Positions 27,699 through 36,137 of a stretch of DNA of 64,000 bases are shown here, piece after piece. The stretch is from positions 1 through 64,000 of the forward strand of contig CAYVRP010000030.1 in the NCBI GenBank assembly GCA_964454025.1, written 5' to 3'. The notes beneath the pieces were generated by a model. The model was not told the DNA's origin, did not search any database, and was given only the letters and a program-made list of their open reading frames with translations. Both the position numbers and the translations under genes were made by a program. Every line of letters begins with the position of its first letter. Position 1 is the first letter of the stretch. Origin of the DNA: JAFGBI01 sp964454025. Its GTDB lineage: Bacteria > Myxococcota_A > Polyangia > Polyangiales > Polyangiaceae.

Positions 27699-28337
27699 TC
27701 AGCGCGGCGCGGCGCTCGAGAGCGCGCGGTAGGCGCGGTAATGCGCGATCACCCGCACGACGTAGTCCTGGGTTTCCGGATAGGGCGGGATGCCGCCGTG
27801 CCGGATGACCGCGCTCTCGCCGGCGTTGTAGGCGGCGAGCGTCAGCTCGAGGTCGCCGTTGAAGAGGTTCGCGAGCACGCGCAGGTAGCGCGTGCCGCCG
27901 AAGATGTTCTGGCGCGGGTCGAACGCGTCGGTGACCTGCATCCGTTGCGCGGTCGCCGGGATGAGCTGCATCAGGCCGCGGGCGTCCTTCGGCGAGACAG
28001 CGCGCGGATCGAAGTCGCTCTCGACCTTGATGACGGCGCGGATCAGCTCCTCGGGGATCTGGTACAGGATCGCGGCCTGGCGGATGTACGGATCGTAGCG
28101 GGTGACGCGGTCCGGGGACCGGTCCCGCGGCGCCGTGGCCCGTGCGGCGGGCGGATCCGAGCGCGCCACGAGCACCGACGCGCGGCTCTTGGGCTTGCTG
28201 GTGAACGAGATGACACCGTCCTCGTCCACGGTCTTGTAGATGTCAGCGTGGCTCGGGGGCGCCACGGCCAGGGCCAGGCCGCCGACGACCCCGGCCGCGA
28301 CGCGGGACGAACGAGGGCGCAGGCGAGGCAGACGCAC
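27699..28337 (-). CDS. Lytic murein transglycosylase (SLT family) with DUF4124-like N-terminus
   Basis: A 212-residue exported enzyme that cleaves the MurNAc-GlcNAc bond of peptidoglycan with anhydro product formation. A signal peptide (VAAGVVGGLALAVAPPSHA) is followed by a DUF4124-like segment (DIYKTVDEDGVISFTSKPK) and the SLT domain: YDPYIRQAAILYQIPEELIRAVIKVESDFDP with the catalytic Glu in VES, SPKDARGLMQLIPATAQRM, FDPRQNIFGGTRYLRVL and LTLAAYNAGESAV. This is the compact soluble type found with envelope machines. GTG 28337 is chosen because a TACCAT hexamer ends 6 nt upstream; an in-frame TTG at 28373 has no support. Confidence 0.88.
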   Translation of the reverse strand: MRLPRLRPRSSRVAAGVVGGLALAVAPPSHADIYKTVDEDGVISFTSKPKSRASVLVARSDPPAARATAPRDRSPDRVTRYDPYIRQAAILYQIPEELIRAVIKVESDFDPRAVSPKDARGLMQLIPATAQRMQVTDAFDPRQNIFGGTRYLRVLANLFNGDLELTLAAYNAGESAVIRHGGIPPYPETQDYVVRVIAHYRAYRALSSAAPR

Positions 28338-28343
28338 GAGGGA

Positions 28344-28349
28344 ATGGTA
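28344..28349 (-). promoter_or_regulatory. Candidate -10 hexamer (TACCAT) for the transglycosylase gene
   Basis: TACCAT on the minus strand (4 of 6 to TATAAT) ends 6 nt before GTG 28337 and decides that start over the upstream TTG. Confidence 0.3.
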
Positions 28350-28473
28350 GCGGTGAGGCGCCGGGACCGGCAACTCCAGTGGGGAACGCGCGGTCCGGGC
28401 CGCCCATTCCCGTCGACCCCGACCGCGCCCGGGGCGCCTCGGCGCGGCGCCCCCGGGGGGGCGTGACGGTCGG

Positions 28474-30423
28474 TCAGTCGTCGGAAGTCAGGTAGGTGTA
28501 GCTCCGGAGCGCCTGCTCGTAGTGCCGGAGCAGCGTGCGCACCTGGGCGTTGTCGAGCTTGCCCTCCGCCAGGGCGCGCTCCGCCTGCTTGCGCACCGAC
28601 TCGGACATCGCGAGCGGGTCGTACTCCACGTACCTGAGCACGTCGGCGATGCTGTCCCCCTTCACCATGTGCTTGATCTGGTACGAGTCCTCGGTGGCGC
28701 GGATGTGGACGGCGTTGGTGTCGCCGAACAGGTTGTGCAGATCCCCCAGGATCTCCTGGTAGGCGCCGTTGAGGAACATGCCGAGGTAGTAGGGCTCGCC
28801 CTCGACGTAGGTGTGGACGTCGACCGTCCGGCGCTCGTCCTCCAGATCGATGAAGCGGTCGATGACCCCGTCGCTGTCGCAGGTCACGTCCGCGAGGGTG
28901 GCGCGCACGCGCGGCTCCTCATCGAGGCGATGGATGGGCATGATCGGGAAGAGCTGGTCGATCGCCCACACGTCGGGCGCGGACTGGAAGACGCTGAAAT
29001 TGCAGTAGTACGTCGCGCTCATCGTCTGCTCGAGGCCGAGCAGCTCCTCGGGCACGAACTTGAGGCGGTCCACCGTCGCCTGGATCTTCTCGCAGCAGCA
29101 CCAGAAGAGGCGCTCGGCCTGGGCGCGTTCGCGCAGCGACAGGTACCCGTACTTGAACAGGTTCTGCGCCTCCTCCTTGGCCTGGTTGGCGTCGTGCCAC
29201 GACTCCTGGACGTTCTTCGGCAGGATCCCCTGGTAGGTTTCGTAGAGCTCCTGCAGCAGGCGGTGCGCGTCGGGTCGCGGCTCGACCGGGTCGCCGAGGC
29301 GAACGGTGCTGGCCCCCACCACCTCGACGACGAGCACCGAGTGGTGGGCGGCGATGGCGCGGCCGCTCTCGCTCACGATCGTCGGCACCGGGACGTTGGC
29401 CTGCTTGCAGACGGACTGGATGTGGGCGACGACGTCCGCCGCGTACTCGCTGAGCCCGTAGTTGGTCGAGGCGTGGAAGTCCGTCTTGGAGCCGTCGTAG
29501 TCGATCGCGAGCCCGCCGCCGACGTCCAGGTAGCCCATCTGGCAGCCCAGCCGCTTGAGCTCGACGTAGATGTGGGACGCCTCCTGGAGGGCGTTCTTGA
29601 TGGGGATGATGCTCGAGATCTGGCTGCCGATGTGATAGTGGAGCAAGCAGAGGCAGTCGTTCAGGCCGTAGGCGGTGAGGCGATCGACGAGCTCGCAGGT
29701 TTCGGAGGCGGAGAGGCCGAACTTCGCCCGCTCCCCGCCGGACTCCTTCCAGCGTCCGACGCCGCGCGCCGTCAGCTTCGCGCGCACGCCCAGCTGGGGG
29801 CGGATGCCGAGCTTCTGGTAGGCGCGGACCACCACGTCCACCTCCTCGAGGCGCTCGAGCACCACGATCACGGTCTTGTCCAGCCGCTGCGCGAGCAGGG
29901 CGGTCTCGATGTATTGCGCGTCCTTGTAGCCGTTGCAGATGATGAGTCCGCCCGGGGTCGACATGGCGGAGAGCGCGATCAAGAGCTCCGGCTTGCTCCC
30001 GGCCTCGAGCCCGAAGTCCCAGGGGCGACCGAACTCCACCACCTCGTCGACCAGGTGGCGCTCCTGGTTGACCTTGACCGGGTACACTCCGCGGTAGCGC
30101 CCCTCGTAGCCGTACTCGGCGATGGCTTGCGCGAAGGCCTGGTTGATCTGCTGGATGCGGTGGCCCACGACGTCGGCGAAGCGGATGAGCAGCGGCGGCT
30201 CCACCCCCCGCGCGCGCAGGCTCTCGGTCAGCTCGAACAGGTCGATGTTCGGGGTCGCCTGGCCCGTCGGCGACACGGAGACGTGAGCGCGCTCGTTGAT
30301 GGTGAAGTAGGGGGCGCCCCAGCCGTTGATCTGGTACTGCGCGGCGCTGCGCTCGATGGACCAAGGACCGTCCGCCCGAGGCTCCTTCGAGGGACGCGGC
30401 GGGCGCTCGGACGGGATGGCCAT
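28474..30423 (-). CDS. speA: Biosynthetic arginine decarboxylase
   Basis: A 649-residue PLP enzyme (fold type III) that converts arginine to agmatine for polyamine synthesis. It shows the N-terminal YFTINERAHVSV segment, the PLP-lysine motif YRGVYPVKVNQERHLV, GLEAGSKPELLIAL, ICNGYKDAQYIETAL, LHYHIGSQISSI, and the YLDVGGGLAIDYDGS glycine loop. SESGRAIAAHHSVLV and the C-terminal CDSDGVIDRFIDLED segment complete it. Length matches bacterial SpeA (about 630-660). A TAGCGT hexamer ends 7 nt before ATG 30423; a further in-frame start at 30459 is less likely. No agmatinase or agmatine deiminase gene is nearby. Confidence 0.96.
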   Translation of the reverse strand: MAIPSERPPRPSKEPRADGPWSIERSAAQYQINGWGAPYFTINERAHVSVSPTGQATPNIDLFELTESLRARGVEPPLLIRFADVVGHRIQQINQAFAQAIAEYGYEGRYRGVYPVKVNQERHLVDEVVEFGRPWDFGLEAGSKPELLIALSAMSTPGGLIICNGYKDAQYIETALLAQRLDKTVIVVLERLEEVDVVVRAYQKLGIRPQLGVRAKLTARGVGRWKESGGERAKFGLSASETCELVDRLTAYGLNDCLCLLHYHIGSQISSIIPIKNALQEASHIYVELKRLGCQMGYLDVGGGLAIDYDGSKTDFHASTNYGLSEYAADVVAHIQSVCKQANVPVPTIVSESGRAIAAHHSVLVVEVVGASTVRLGDPVEPRPDAHRLLQELYETYQGILPKNVQESWHDANQAKEEAQNLFKYGYLSLRERAQAERLFWCCCEKIQATVDRLKFVPEELLGLEQTMSATYYCNFSVFQSAPDVWAIDQLFPIMPIHRLDEEPRVRATLADVTCDSDGVIDRFIDLEDERRTVDVHTYVEGEPYYLGMFLNGAYQEILGDLHNLFGDTNAVHIRATEDSYQIKHMVKGDSIADVLRYVEYDPLAMSESVRKQAERALAEGKLDNAQVRTLLRHYEQALRSYTYLTSDD

Positions 30424-30493
30424 CGCCGAGACGCTACTTTCCCGCCGGGGTAGGTTCAAGCGGAATGCGGCGCCCCGGCCGCCCCGCGGCGTC

Positions 30494-30516
30494 CGGTGCG
30501 GCGGCGAGCCGCACCG
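30494..30516 (-). terminator. Candidate hairpin terminator after the CPBP gene
   Basis: CGGTGCGGC (30494-30502) and GCCGCACCG (30508-30516) form a perfect 9-bp stem with a 5-nt loop, beginning 4 nt past the CPBP stop codon. No U-tract follows, but the position fits the end of the gltX-CPBP unit. Confidence 0.5.
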
Positions 30517-30520
30517 CGCC

Positions 30521-31660
30521 CTACCAGGGGAAGAGCGCCGTCGGCAACGCGTCGAGCTTGAAGAGCGCGAGGAAATCCATCAGCGCCGCCACCGTGACGT
30601 GGACCAGGAACCCGGCGTAGATGCTCCGCGTGTGCATCGCCAGGGAGCCGAGGACGACGCCGGCGACGATCGCCCCGTTCGCCTCCAGGTAGGGCTTTCC
30701 ATAGTGGATCATGCAGTACGGCACCGCCATCGCGAAGATCGCGGCCGAGCCCAGCGAGCGGCGGAGGGCGCCGACCATGAAGCCGCGGAAGAACATCTCC
30801 AGCGTGAAGAACTGGAACCAGTACATCGCCTCCCAGACCAGAAAGTCGAACCAGCTCCGCGACGAGAGCTTGTAGAACGGGTAGTAGGTGCCGAAATCGG
30901 GCTGGCTCGCCACCAGGGCGGTCGCGGGGAGCACGATCAAGAGGCAGAGCGCGTAGATCCACGCATGGGACCAGAGTCCGCGCACCCGGAGCCCGAGATC
31001 GAGGAGGCTGTCGCGCGGGAAGAGGAGCTTGTAGAGCGGGAACGGCACGGCCACGTACCCGATGAACCGCGCCAGGGTCCACCAGGCGAAGCTGTAGAGC
31101 TCGTCGAAGCGCGCCATGTCGAGCCAGGGCCACCCGTCCGCTTCCAGCGTGAGCAGCCAGGGCTTCAGGGTTTCGGAGTAGACGCGCCGTCCGCCGTAGT
31201 ACTCCTGCCAGGTGAGGACGACCGCGGTGACGACGAGGACGACGGCCGGACGGTAGTCGAACGGCACGGGCTCGCTCCCGCGGGGCTCGCGCGGGGCAGG
31301 GAGCGCCGCCGGGCGCCGGCGGCGGAGGCGCACGATCCGGGCCGGGCGGCTCGCCGTCGCGGGGAGCGCGGGCCCGCCGCGACGGCGAAGCGGGGGACGC
31401 CCGGGGCGCGGGGCGCGAGCCGGGGCCTCGGGGCGGCGCCGCCACCCGAGCGCCTCGCGGTCGATCGCGACCCAGGAGGAGCCGAAGAACCACCGGACGA
31501 CCGGGGCGAGGGCGAGGAGGACCGGGATCGGCAGCAAGGACTTGATCGGCGGGTAGGCGAGCAGCGCCTGGAACAGGCTCGGCTCGGCCATCCGCGTCAG
31601 CGGCAGCTCGGGCGCGGCTGCCAGCGTCGAAGCCAGCCAGAGCGCGGCGCTCCCGATCAT
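30521..31660 (-). CDS. CPBP-family intramembrane metalloprotease-like protein
   Basis: A 379-residue polytopic membrane protein of the CPBP/Abi (type II CAAX protease-like) family. After an Arg/Pro-rich soluble loop (about 75-125) the C-terminal half carries the family motifs: FFTLEMFFRGFMVG (motif 1, where the usual E-E-x-x-x-R reads L-E-x-x-x-R), AVPYCMIHYGKP (motif 2 histidine) and GSLAMHTRSIYAGFLVHVTVA (motif 3 histidine). The loss of the first Glu may lower or change activity. Members cleave prenylated or other intramembrane substrates, or act in immunity. It starts 4 nt after the gltX stop, so it is probably cotranscribed. Confidence 0.8.
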   Translation of the reverse strand: MIGSAALWLASTLAAAPELPLTRMAEPSLFQALLAYPPIKSLLPIPVLLALAPVVRWFFGSSWVAIDREALGWRRRPEAPARAPRPGRPPLRRRGGPALPATASRPARIVRLRRRRPAALPAPREPRGSEPVPFDYRPAVVLVVTAVVLTWQEYYGGRRVYSETLKPWLLTLEADGWPWLDMARFDELYSFAWWTLARFIGYVAVPFPLYKLLFPRDSLLDLGLRVRGLWSHAWIYALCLLIVLPATALVASQPDFGTYYPFYKLSSRSWFDFLVWEAMYWFQFFTLEMFFRGFMVGALRRSLGSAAIFAMAVPYCMIHYGKPYLEANGAIVAGVVLGSLAMHTRSIYAGFLVHVTVAALMDFLALFKLDALPTALFPW

Positions 31661-31664
31661 CCCC

Positions 31665-33104
31665 TCACCCGCCGACGGCCGTCGCCGCCGCGGCGCGCAG
31701 GCGCGCCACCGTGCGCGCCGGGCCGAGCACCGCCATCACGTCGAACAGCGGGGGGCTGGCGGCGCGACCCGTCAGGGCGACCCGGGCGGGCTGCGCGACC
31801 TGCTTGAGCTCGCGCCCCGGCCGCTCGAGCCAGGTGCGGAAGCGTTCCTCGAGCACGTCGGCGCGCCAGGGCGTCACGGCGCTGAGCGCGTCGGCGAGCT
31901 CGCCGAGCACGGGGCTCGCGTCGGGGACGAGGAAGCGGGCCGCCGCCTGGGCGTCGAGCTCTGGCGGCTCGCGGAAGAAGTAGTCCAGGGCGAACGCGGC
32001 CTCCGCGTAGGTCCGCGCGCGCTCGCGGACGTGGGGGAGCGCGGCGCGGATCAGGTCCGCGTCGGGCGCCGCGAGCCCGCGGGCCTCCAGGAACGGGGTG
32101 ACGGCCTGCACGTAGGTGTCGGTGTCGGTGAGCCGCTCCTGCTTGAGGTGCTCGAAGTTGACGTCCAAGAACTTCTTCTCGTCGAACCGGCCGGCGCTCT
32201 TCCCCACGTGGTCCCAGTTGAAGAGCGCGATCAGCTCCTGCCGGCTGAACACCTCCTGATCCCCGTGCGACCACCCGAAGCGCACGAGGTAGTTGAGCAC
32301 CCCCGTCGGCGCGTAGCCGCGGCTCCGGTAGTCCTGCACCGCCACGGCGGCGTGGCGCTTGCTGAGCTTCTCGCCCTTCGGCGAGAGCATCATCGGCAGG
32401 TGCGCGAACTCCGGCGGCGTCCAGCCCAGCGCCTGGTAGATGAGCAGCTGGGGCGCGGTGTTGATCAGGTGGTCGTCGCCGCGCGCGACGAGCGTGATGC
32501 CCATGTCGTGGTCGTCGACCACGCAGCTCAGGTTGTAGAGGGGGAAGCCGTCCGAGCGCATGAGGACGAAGTCCTGGAGCTGGGTGTTCGGCGTCGTGAC
32601 GGCGCCGCGGACCCGGTCCAGCACGGTCGTCTCGCCGTCGCGCGGCGACTTGAAGCGGACCACGTAGGGAGCCCCCGGCGGCCAGTCGCGGCGGTCGCGC
32701 CACCAGCCAGGGTAGACGAACTGCGCCTTGGGGTCGCGCGCCCGGAGCTCCGCCCGCGCGGCCTCGAGCTCCTCCTTGGTCGCGTAGCAGCGATAGGCGG
32801 TCCCCGCCTCGACCATCTCGTCCACCACCTCGCGGTACCGCGCGCGGCGTTCGCTCTGGAAGTACGGGCCGTGCGCGCCGCCGACGAGCGGCCCTTCGTC
32901 CCAGTCGAGCCCGAGCCACTCCAGCGCGTCCAGGATGGCCCGGACGCTGTCGAGGCTGCTGCGCTCCTGGTCGGTGTCCTCCACGCGCAGCACGAAGGTC
33001 CCGCCCGTCTTCCTTGCCCAGAGCCAGTTGAAGAGGGCGGTGCGGGCACCTCCGATGTGGAGGTAGCCGCTGGGGGAGGGGGCGAAACGGACGCGGACGG
33101 TCAT
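31665..33104 (-). CDS. gltX: Glutamyl-tRNA synthetase
   Basis: A 479-residue class I synthetase that charges tRNA-Glu. It begins at ATG 33104 (MTVRVRFAPSPSGYLHIGGA, containing the HIGH motif). Further signatures are FVLRVEDTDQERS, the Glu/ATP pocket YNLSCVVDDHDMGITLVARGDDHL, and GEKLSKRHAAVAV as the KMSKS loop. The C-terminal helical anticodon-binding domain is complete. Lack of a glutaminyl-tRNA synthetase in the window says nothing about whether it also charges tRNA-Gln. The upstream 434 bp is non-coding and shared with the divergent small gene at 33539. Confidence 0.96.
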   Translation of the reverse strand: MTVRVRFAPSPSGYLHIGGARTALFNWLWARKTGGTFVLRVEDTDQERSSLDSVRAILDALEWLGLDWDEGPLVGGAHGPYFQSERRARYREVVDEMVEAGTAYRCYATKEELEAARAELRARDPKAQFVYPGWWRDRRDWPPGAPYVVRFKSPRDGETTVLDRVRGAVTTPNTQLQDFVLMRSDGFPLYNLSCVVDDHDMGITLVARGDDHLINTAPQLLIYQALGWTPPEFAHLPMMLSPKGEKLSKRHAAVAVQDYRSRGYAPTGVLNYLVRFGWSHGDQEVFSRQELIALFNWDHVGKSAGRFDEKKFLDVNFEHLKQERLTDTDTYVQAVTPFLEARGLAAPDADLIRAALPHVRERARTYAEAAFALDYFFREPPELDAQAAARFLVPDASPVLGELADALSAVTPWRADVLEERFRTWLERPGRELKQVAQPARVALTGRAASPPLFDVMAVLGPARTVARLRAAAATAVGG

Positions 33105-33291
33105 GGGATCTCGATGCCGGTCGGGGGCGCGGTCCGGGGCGTCCCCCGTCGCGGTGGCGCCGCTGCCGCGGGACACGGCGCCGCGCGCGCTGGGAGGACC
33201 CGTTCGTCGGGGTGAGACGGTCCGGGGCGCGAGGGCGAGAGCCTAGCGGACTGTCGCGCGGCGGGCACCCCGGCGTGGACCGCGGGGGCAG

Positions 33292-33309
33292 GGGGCGGGA
33301 CCCCGCCCC
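33292..33309. repeat. 18-bp palindrome (8-bp arms, 2-nt centre)
   Basis: GGGGCGGG (33292-33299) and CCCGCCCC (33302-33309) flank AC. It sits between divergent promoters and could be an operator, or just GC-rich self-complementarity. Confidence 0.3.
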
Positions 33310-33393
33310 TTCACCGCCCGCCCGGGGACGGCGCCGGGCGTCCCCGCTCCGGCGTCCCGCCGCTGGCGCCGCCCGCCCCCGGGGCGCCGGGGC

Positions 33394-33422
33394 TTGCACG
33401 GGGCGGGGCGAGTTGGTAAAAG
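33394..33422 (+). promoter_or_regulatory. Candidate sigma-70-like promoter (TTGCAC-N17-TAAAAG)
   Basis: A -35-like TTGCAC (33394-33399) and a -10-like TAAAAG (33417-33422) are spaced by exactly 17 nt in one of the few A-rich patches of the region. It would give a leader of about 110 nt to the small gene at 33539. Confidence 0.4.
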
Positions 33423-33538
33423 CCCCCGCCTTCGAGCGGCCCGCGGCTGCGTCCGCCACCGTCGGCCCGCGCGTGCCCGGCCACCGAGCCTCGAGGGGCA
33501 GCCCGCCGCCTGGCGGTGTGTCCGTTCCGTTGGAGACC

Positions 33539-33973
33539 ATGGAAATGAAGAAGACGCCCCTCGCCGAGGTGAAGGAGCGATTCGAGACGAAGGAGAAGCT
33601 CGTCGAGGCGGTGGAGCACCTCGCGACGGACGAGCTCTGGATCGATCGCTATAACGAGATCAAGGGCCTGATGAGCGTCTCCAACCAGAAGCTGTTGCGC
33701 CTGCACGCCATCCTCACCGAGGTGAAGGCGAGCTTCGGCTCGCGCGCCAAGCTCATCGACGCGATCCTCGACCTCGACGGCCGCAGCAAGGACCAGGGGC
33801 TGCGCGCGAAGTACTCGGCCTTCCCGACGCCGCGCCTGCTCGACCTCTTCCGGGCCGCGACGCGGCGCAGCAAGCACGCGGCGAAGGCGGGTGCGCGCGC
33901 GCCGACGCCGGGGGCCAAGCGGAAGACCTCGCGGTCCAAGAAGGCTCAGGCCAAGGTCCGCGCTCAGGCGTGA
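33539..33973 (+). CDS. Small helical protein with Lys/Arg-rich tail
   Basis: A 144-residue hypothetical protein. The N-terminal 110 residues are helical and charged (MEMKKTPLAEVKERFETKEK ... ELWIDRYNEIKGLMSVSNQKLLRLHAILTEVKASFGSRAKLIDAILDL). The last 35 residues are a low-complexity basic tail (KHAAKAGARAPTPGAKRKTS then RSKKAQAKVRAQA) like those of nucleoid-associated or ribosome-associated proteins. ATG 33539 has a GGAG just upstream; ATG 33545 is an alternative. Lower third-position bias toward G than neighbours is not evident. A nucleic-acid-binding role is a guess from the tail. Confidence 0.7.
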   Translation: MEMKKTPLAEVKERFETKEKLVEAVEHLATDELWIDRYNEIKGLMSVSNQKLLRLHAILTEVKASFGSRAKLIDAILDLDGRSKDQGLRAKYSAFPTPRLLDLFRAATRRSKHAAKAGARAPTPGAKRKTSRSKKAQAKVRAQA

Positions 33974-34046
33974 GGCGCGGCGAGCGGGCCCGCCAGGTCG
34001 CTCCCCGCGCCGGGAGGGGTCGTCCCCGCCCGGCCGGGGCGCTGCT

Positions 34047-34556
34047 CTAGACGAGCCCCTTGGCCGCCAGGTACTTGTTGGTGAACTGGGCTCCCGTCGC
34101 GTAGTCCCGCGTCGTGTCCTGGATGATCTGCCTCTCGATCAGCCCCCCGACGCCGAAGACCTTCGCGACCACCGACATCTCGAAGATCCGCTTGCTCTTC
34201 CCCTCGCCTGCCGGCAGGGCGTACATCACGCCGTCGGTCTTCACCTTGTCGGGGAGGCGGCTGGTGCGGATCTCGTACTTGAAGGTCCGGCTCGACTTGT
34301 CGAAGACCCCGTGCTCCTCGTAGCTGACCCCGTCGCCGATGAGCTTCTGCACCGGTGCGGGGACGCCGACCACCCGGGGCTTGACCCGGATCACGCGCCG
34401 GATCTGCTTGTCCGTCTCCTGCAGGGAGAGCTGCTCGAAGCTCGGGAAACGGAGCCCGTCGCGGAAGAGGGCTGTCTGGTACTCGACGTCGAAGAAGAGC
34501 TTCCAGAACGTTTCGACACAGCAGTTGTGGACGTGCTCGAGGCGGACGTCGGCCAT
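34047..34556 (-). CDS. DUF2505 (SRPBCC-like) family protein
   Basis: A 169-residue protein resembling the DUF2505 family, whose members have the START/SRPBCC hydrophobic-ligand fold. The visible pattern is an N-terminal VRLEHVHNCCVETFWKLFFD, a central set of strands (RRVIRVKPRVVGVPAPVQKL; YEEHGVFDKSSRTFKYEIRT), a VMYALPAGEGKSKRIFEMSV strand pair and a long C-terminal helix (GGLIERQIIQDTTRDYATGA). It may bind a lipid-like ligand; no function is established. A TAGTAT hexamer ends 8 nt before ATG 34556. It diverges from ccmB. Confidence 0.7.
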   Translation of the reverse strand: MADVRLEHVHNCCVETFWKLFFDVEYQTALFRDGLRFPSFEQLSLQETDKQIRRVIRVKPRVVGVPAPVQKLIGDGVSYEEHGVFDKSSRTFKYEIRTSRLPDKVKTDGVMYALPAGEGKSKRIFEMSVVAKVFGVGGLIERQIIQDTTRDYATGAQFTNKYLAAKGLV

Positions 34557-34564
34557 GGGGGAGG

Positions 34565-34570
34565 ATACTA
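34565..34570 (-). promoter_or_regulatory. Candidate -10 hexamer (TAGTAT) for the DUF2505 gene
   Basis: TAGTAT (4 of 6 to TATAAT) on the minus strand ends 8 nt before ATG 34556, suggesting a leaderless transcript. Confidence 0.35.
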
Positions 34571-34657
34571 GCCCAGCGCGGGACCTTGTCACGCGCCGGC
34601 GCTCTCCGCCTCCCGTGCGAGGTGGCGCCCTCTCCGCGCCGCCCCTACCATGAACCC

Positions 34658-35401
34658 ATGAGCTCCCCGCCCGCAGCGTCCGCTCCCGTTGGGGTCCCGC
34701 GTGCGGGTCGTGAGATCGCGCGGCGACCCGCCTGGGCCACCCACGCCTGGCTGATCGCCGAGAAGGATCTCCGCCTGGAGCTCCGGTCCGGCGAGGTCAC
34801 CCTGACGAGTGGCTTCTTCGCGGTGCTGGTGGTGATCATCGCGAGCATGGCCTTCTACGGGGGGCCGCAGACCGGGCGGCTGGTGGCGGCCGGCGCCATC
34901 TGGCTCTCCATCGCCTTCGCCGGGGTGCTCGCGGTCGGGCAGAGCTGGCAGCACGAGCGCGAGGACGGCGCGCTGCGGGGGCTGCTGGTCGCGCCGGTGC
35001 CGCGGTCGGCGATCTTCGCCGGGAAGGCCGCCGCGCTGGCCCTGTTCCTGCTCGCCATCGAGCTCGTCGTGATCCCGGTCGCCGCCGTGCTCTTCGCGCT
35101 CGACGCGGCCCGCCTCGTGGCGCCGATCGCGCTCGTCGCGCTGGTCGCCACGCCCGGGATCGCCGCGACGACGACCCTGTTCGGGGCCCTGAGCCACGGC
35201 GGGGGGCGCGCGGTGATCCTGGCGGTCGTCGTCTTCCCCCTGCTCGCGCCCAACCTGCTCGCGTCGGTCGCCGCGACGCGTGCCCTGCTCGACGGCGCTC
35301 CGCTCTTCGACGTCGCGGCCCACCTGAGGCTCATCGGCTTGTTCGATGTCGTCTTCTCGGCGGGGGGGCGGGGGCTGTTCGGGATGCTGGTCGAGGAGTG
35401 A
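34658..35401 (+). CDS. ccmB: Heme exporter / cytochrome c biogenesis protein CcmB
   Basis: A 247-residue membrane subunit of the CcmAB(CD) transporter of cytochrome c maturation system I, which releases holo-CcmE. It has the family's AEKDLRLELRSGEVTLTSGFF opening, six predicted membrane segments and the cytoplasmic loop GQSWQHEREDGALRGLLVAPVPRSAIFAGK that contacts the ATPase CcmA. ATG 34658 is chosen for the domain start; a TACCAT hexamer ends 6 nt upstream. Unusually, neither ccmA before it nor ccmC after it is present, so the locus is split or this is a lone permease paired with a distant ATPase. Confidence 0.88.
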   Translation: MSSPPAASAPVGVPRAGREIARRPAWATHAWLIAEKDLRLELRSGEVTLTSGFFAVLVVIIASMAFYGGPQTGRLVAAGAIWLSIAFAGVLAVGQSWQHEREDGALRGLLVAPVPRSAIFAGKAAALALFLLAIELVVIPVAAVLFALDAARLVAPIALVALVATPGIAATTTLFGALSHGGGRAVILAVVVFPLLAPNLLASVAATRALLDGAPLFDVAAHLRLIGLFDVVFSAGGRGLFGMLVEE

Positions 35402-35531
35402 CGGCGCTGGCCACCGGGTCGGCGGCGGGGGCGGGCACGCCAGGCGGCCTGCGGCCGCGCGCGCGGCGTCGCCGCCCGGTTGCGCCGGCGTCGGGGGCGG
35501 GAGCATCCTACTTGCCGCGAGGGCCGACGGG

Positions 35532-36131
35532 ATGCGACTCGGGCTGCTGGGGCCAGCGGAAGGGAACATGGAGGCGCTCGACCGGGCCGCCCGCTTCGTC
35601 TTCCGCGACCTGGCGGTGGATCGGGCCGTGTACCTGGGCGTGGATGGCGCCATCGACGAGGTGGTGCGGCGCTGGGCGATCGCGCTCGTCGGGCCGGATC
35701 CCACGGAGGCCGGCCTCTGGCTGCGCGCGCGGCGCTGCATCGCCGCGTCCCCGGCCGAGATCGACGATCGGGTCGCCCGCGAGCGGGAGCGCCGCTCCCT
35801 GCAGGTCTTCGAGGCGCTCCCGAGTGACGGCACGCGGACCATCGAGCTCATCTCCGGTCAGGTCGCCGTGATGATCCACGACAAGGAGGACCTCGACGAG
35901 GAGGACATGCTCCCGGCCGCGTACCTCCTGTTCGGCGCCAGCCGCGAGCCGGTCGTGCACCGGATCGGGACCCGGTGGTTCCTATCGCCCGGGAGCCTGG
36001 AGCAGCACGGCGTGCTGCTGCTGGAGGAGCGCGCCGACGGGGTGGACCTGACCCTGTTCGACGCGAGCGGCCGCCCGGCTCGGACGGAGCGCCTGGCGAG
36101 CGACCACGGCGTTCGCATGACGGTGAAGTAG
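35532..36131 (+). CDS. Degenerate calcineurin-like phosphoesterase family protein
   Basis: A 199-residue protein whose layout follows YfcE/MJ0936-type phosphodiesterases (MRxGxxSDxHGNxxALxxAL ... GDxxxxG ... NPGS). Here the opening reads MRLGLLGPAEGNMEALDRAA, so the metal-binding D-x-H is G-x-A-E; the GD of the second motif reads LGVDGAID; and the end keeps FLSPGSLEQHGVLLLEE in place of NPGS. The dinuclear metal site therefore looks absent, and it may be a binding or structural paralogue. It lies between ccmB and nadD on the same strand, 6 nt before nadD, so the two are probably cotranscribed. Confidence 0.6.
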   Translation: MRLGLLGPAEGNMEALDRAARFVFRDLAVDRAVYLGVDGAIDEVVRRWAIALVGPDPTEAGLWLRARRCIAASPAEIDDRVARERERRSLQVFEALPSDGTRTIELISGQVAVMIHDKEDLDEEDMLPAAYLLFGASREPVVHRIGTRWFLSPGSLEQHGVLLLEERADGVDLTLFDASGRPARTERLASDHGVRMTVK

Positions 36132-36137
36132 GGAACC

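Larger units (their letters stand above)
33105..33538. other. 434-bp divergent intergenic region upstream of gltX
   Basis: No gene is seen. It should hold the gltX promoter (minus strand) and the promoter of the small basic-tailed protein (plus strand, candidate listed). It also contains a palindrome at 33292-33309. No tRNA or riboswitch-like structure was recognised. Confidence 0.6.
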
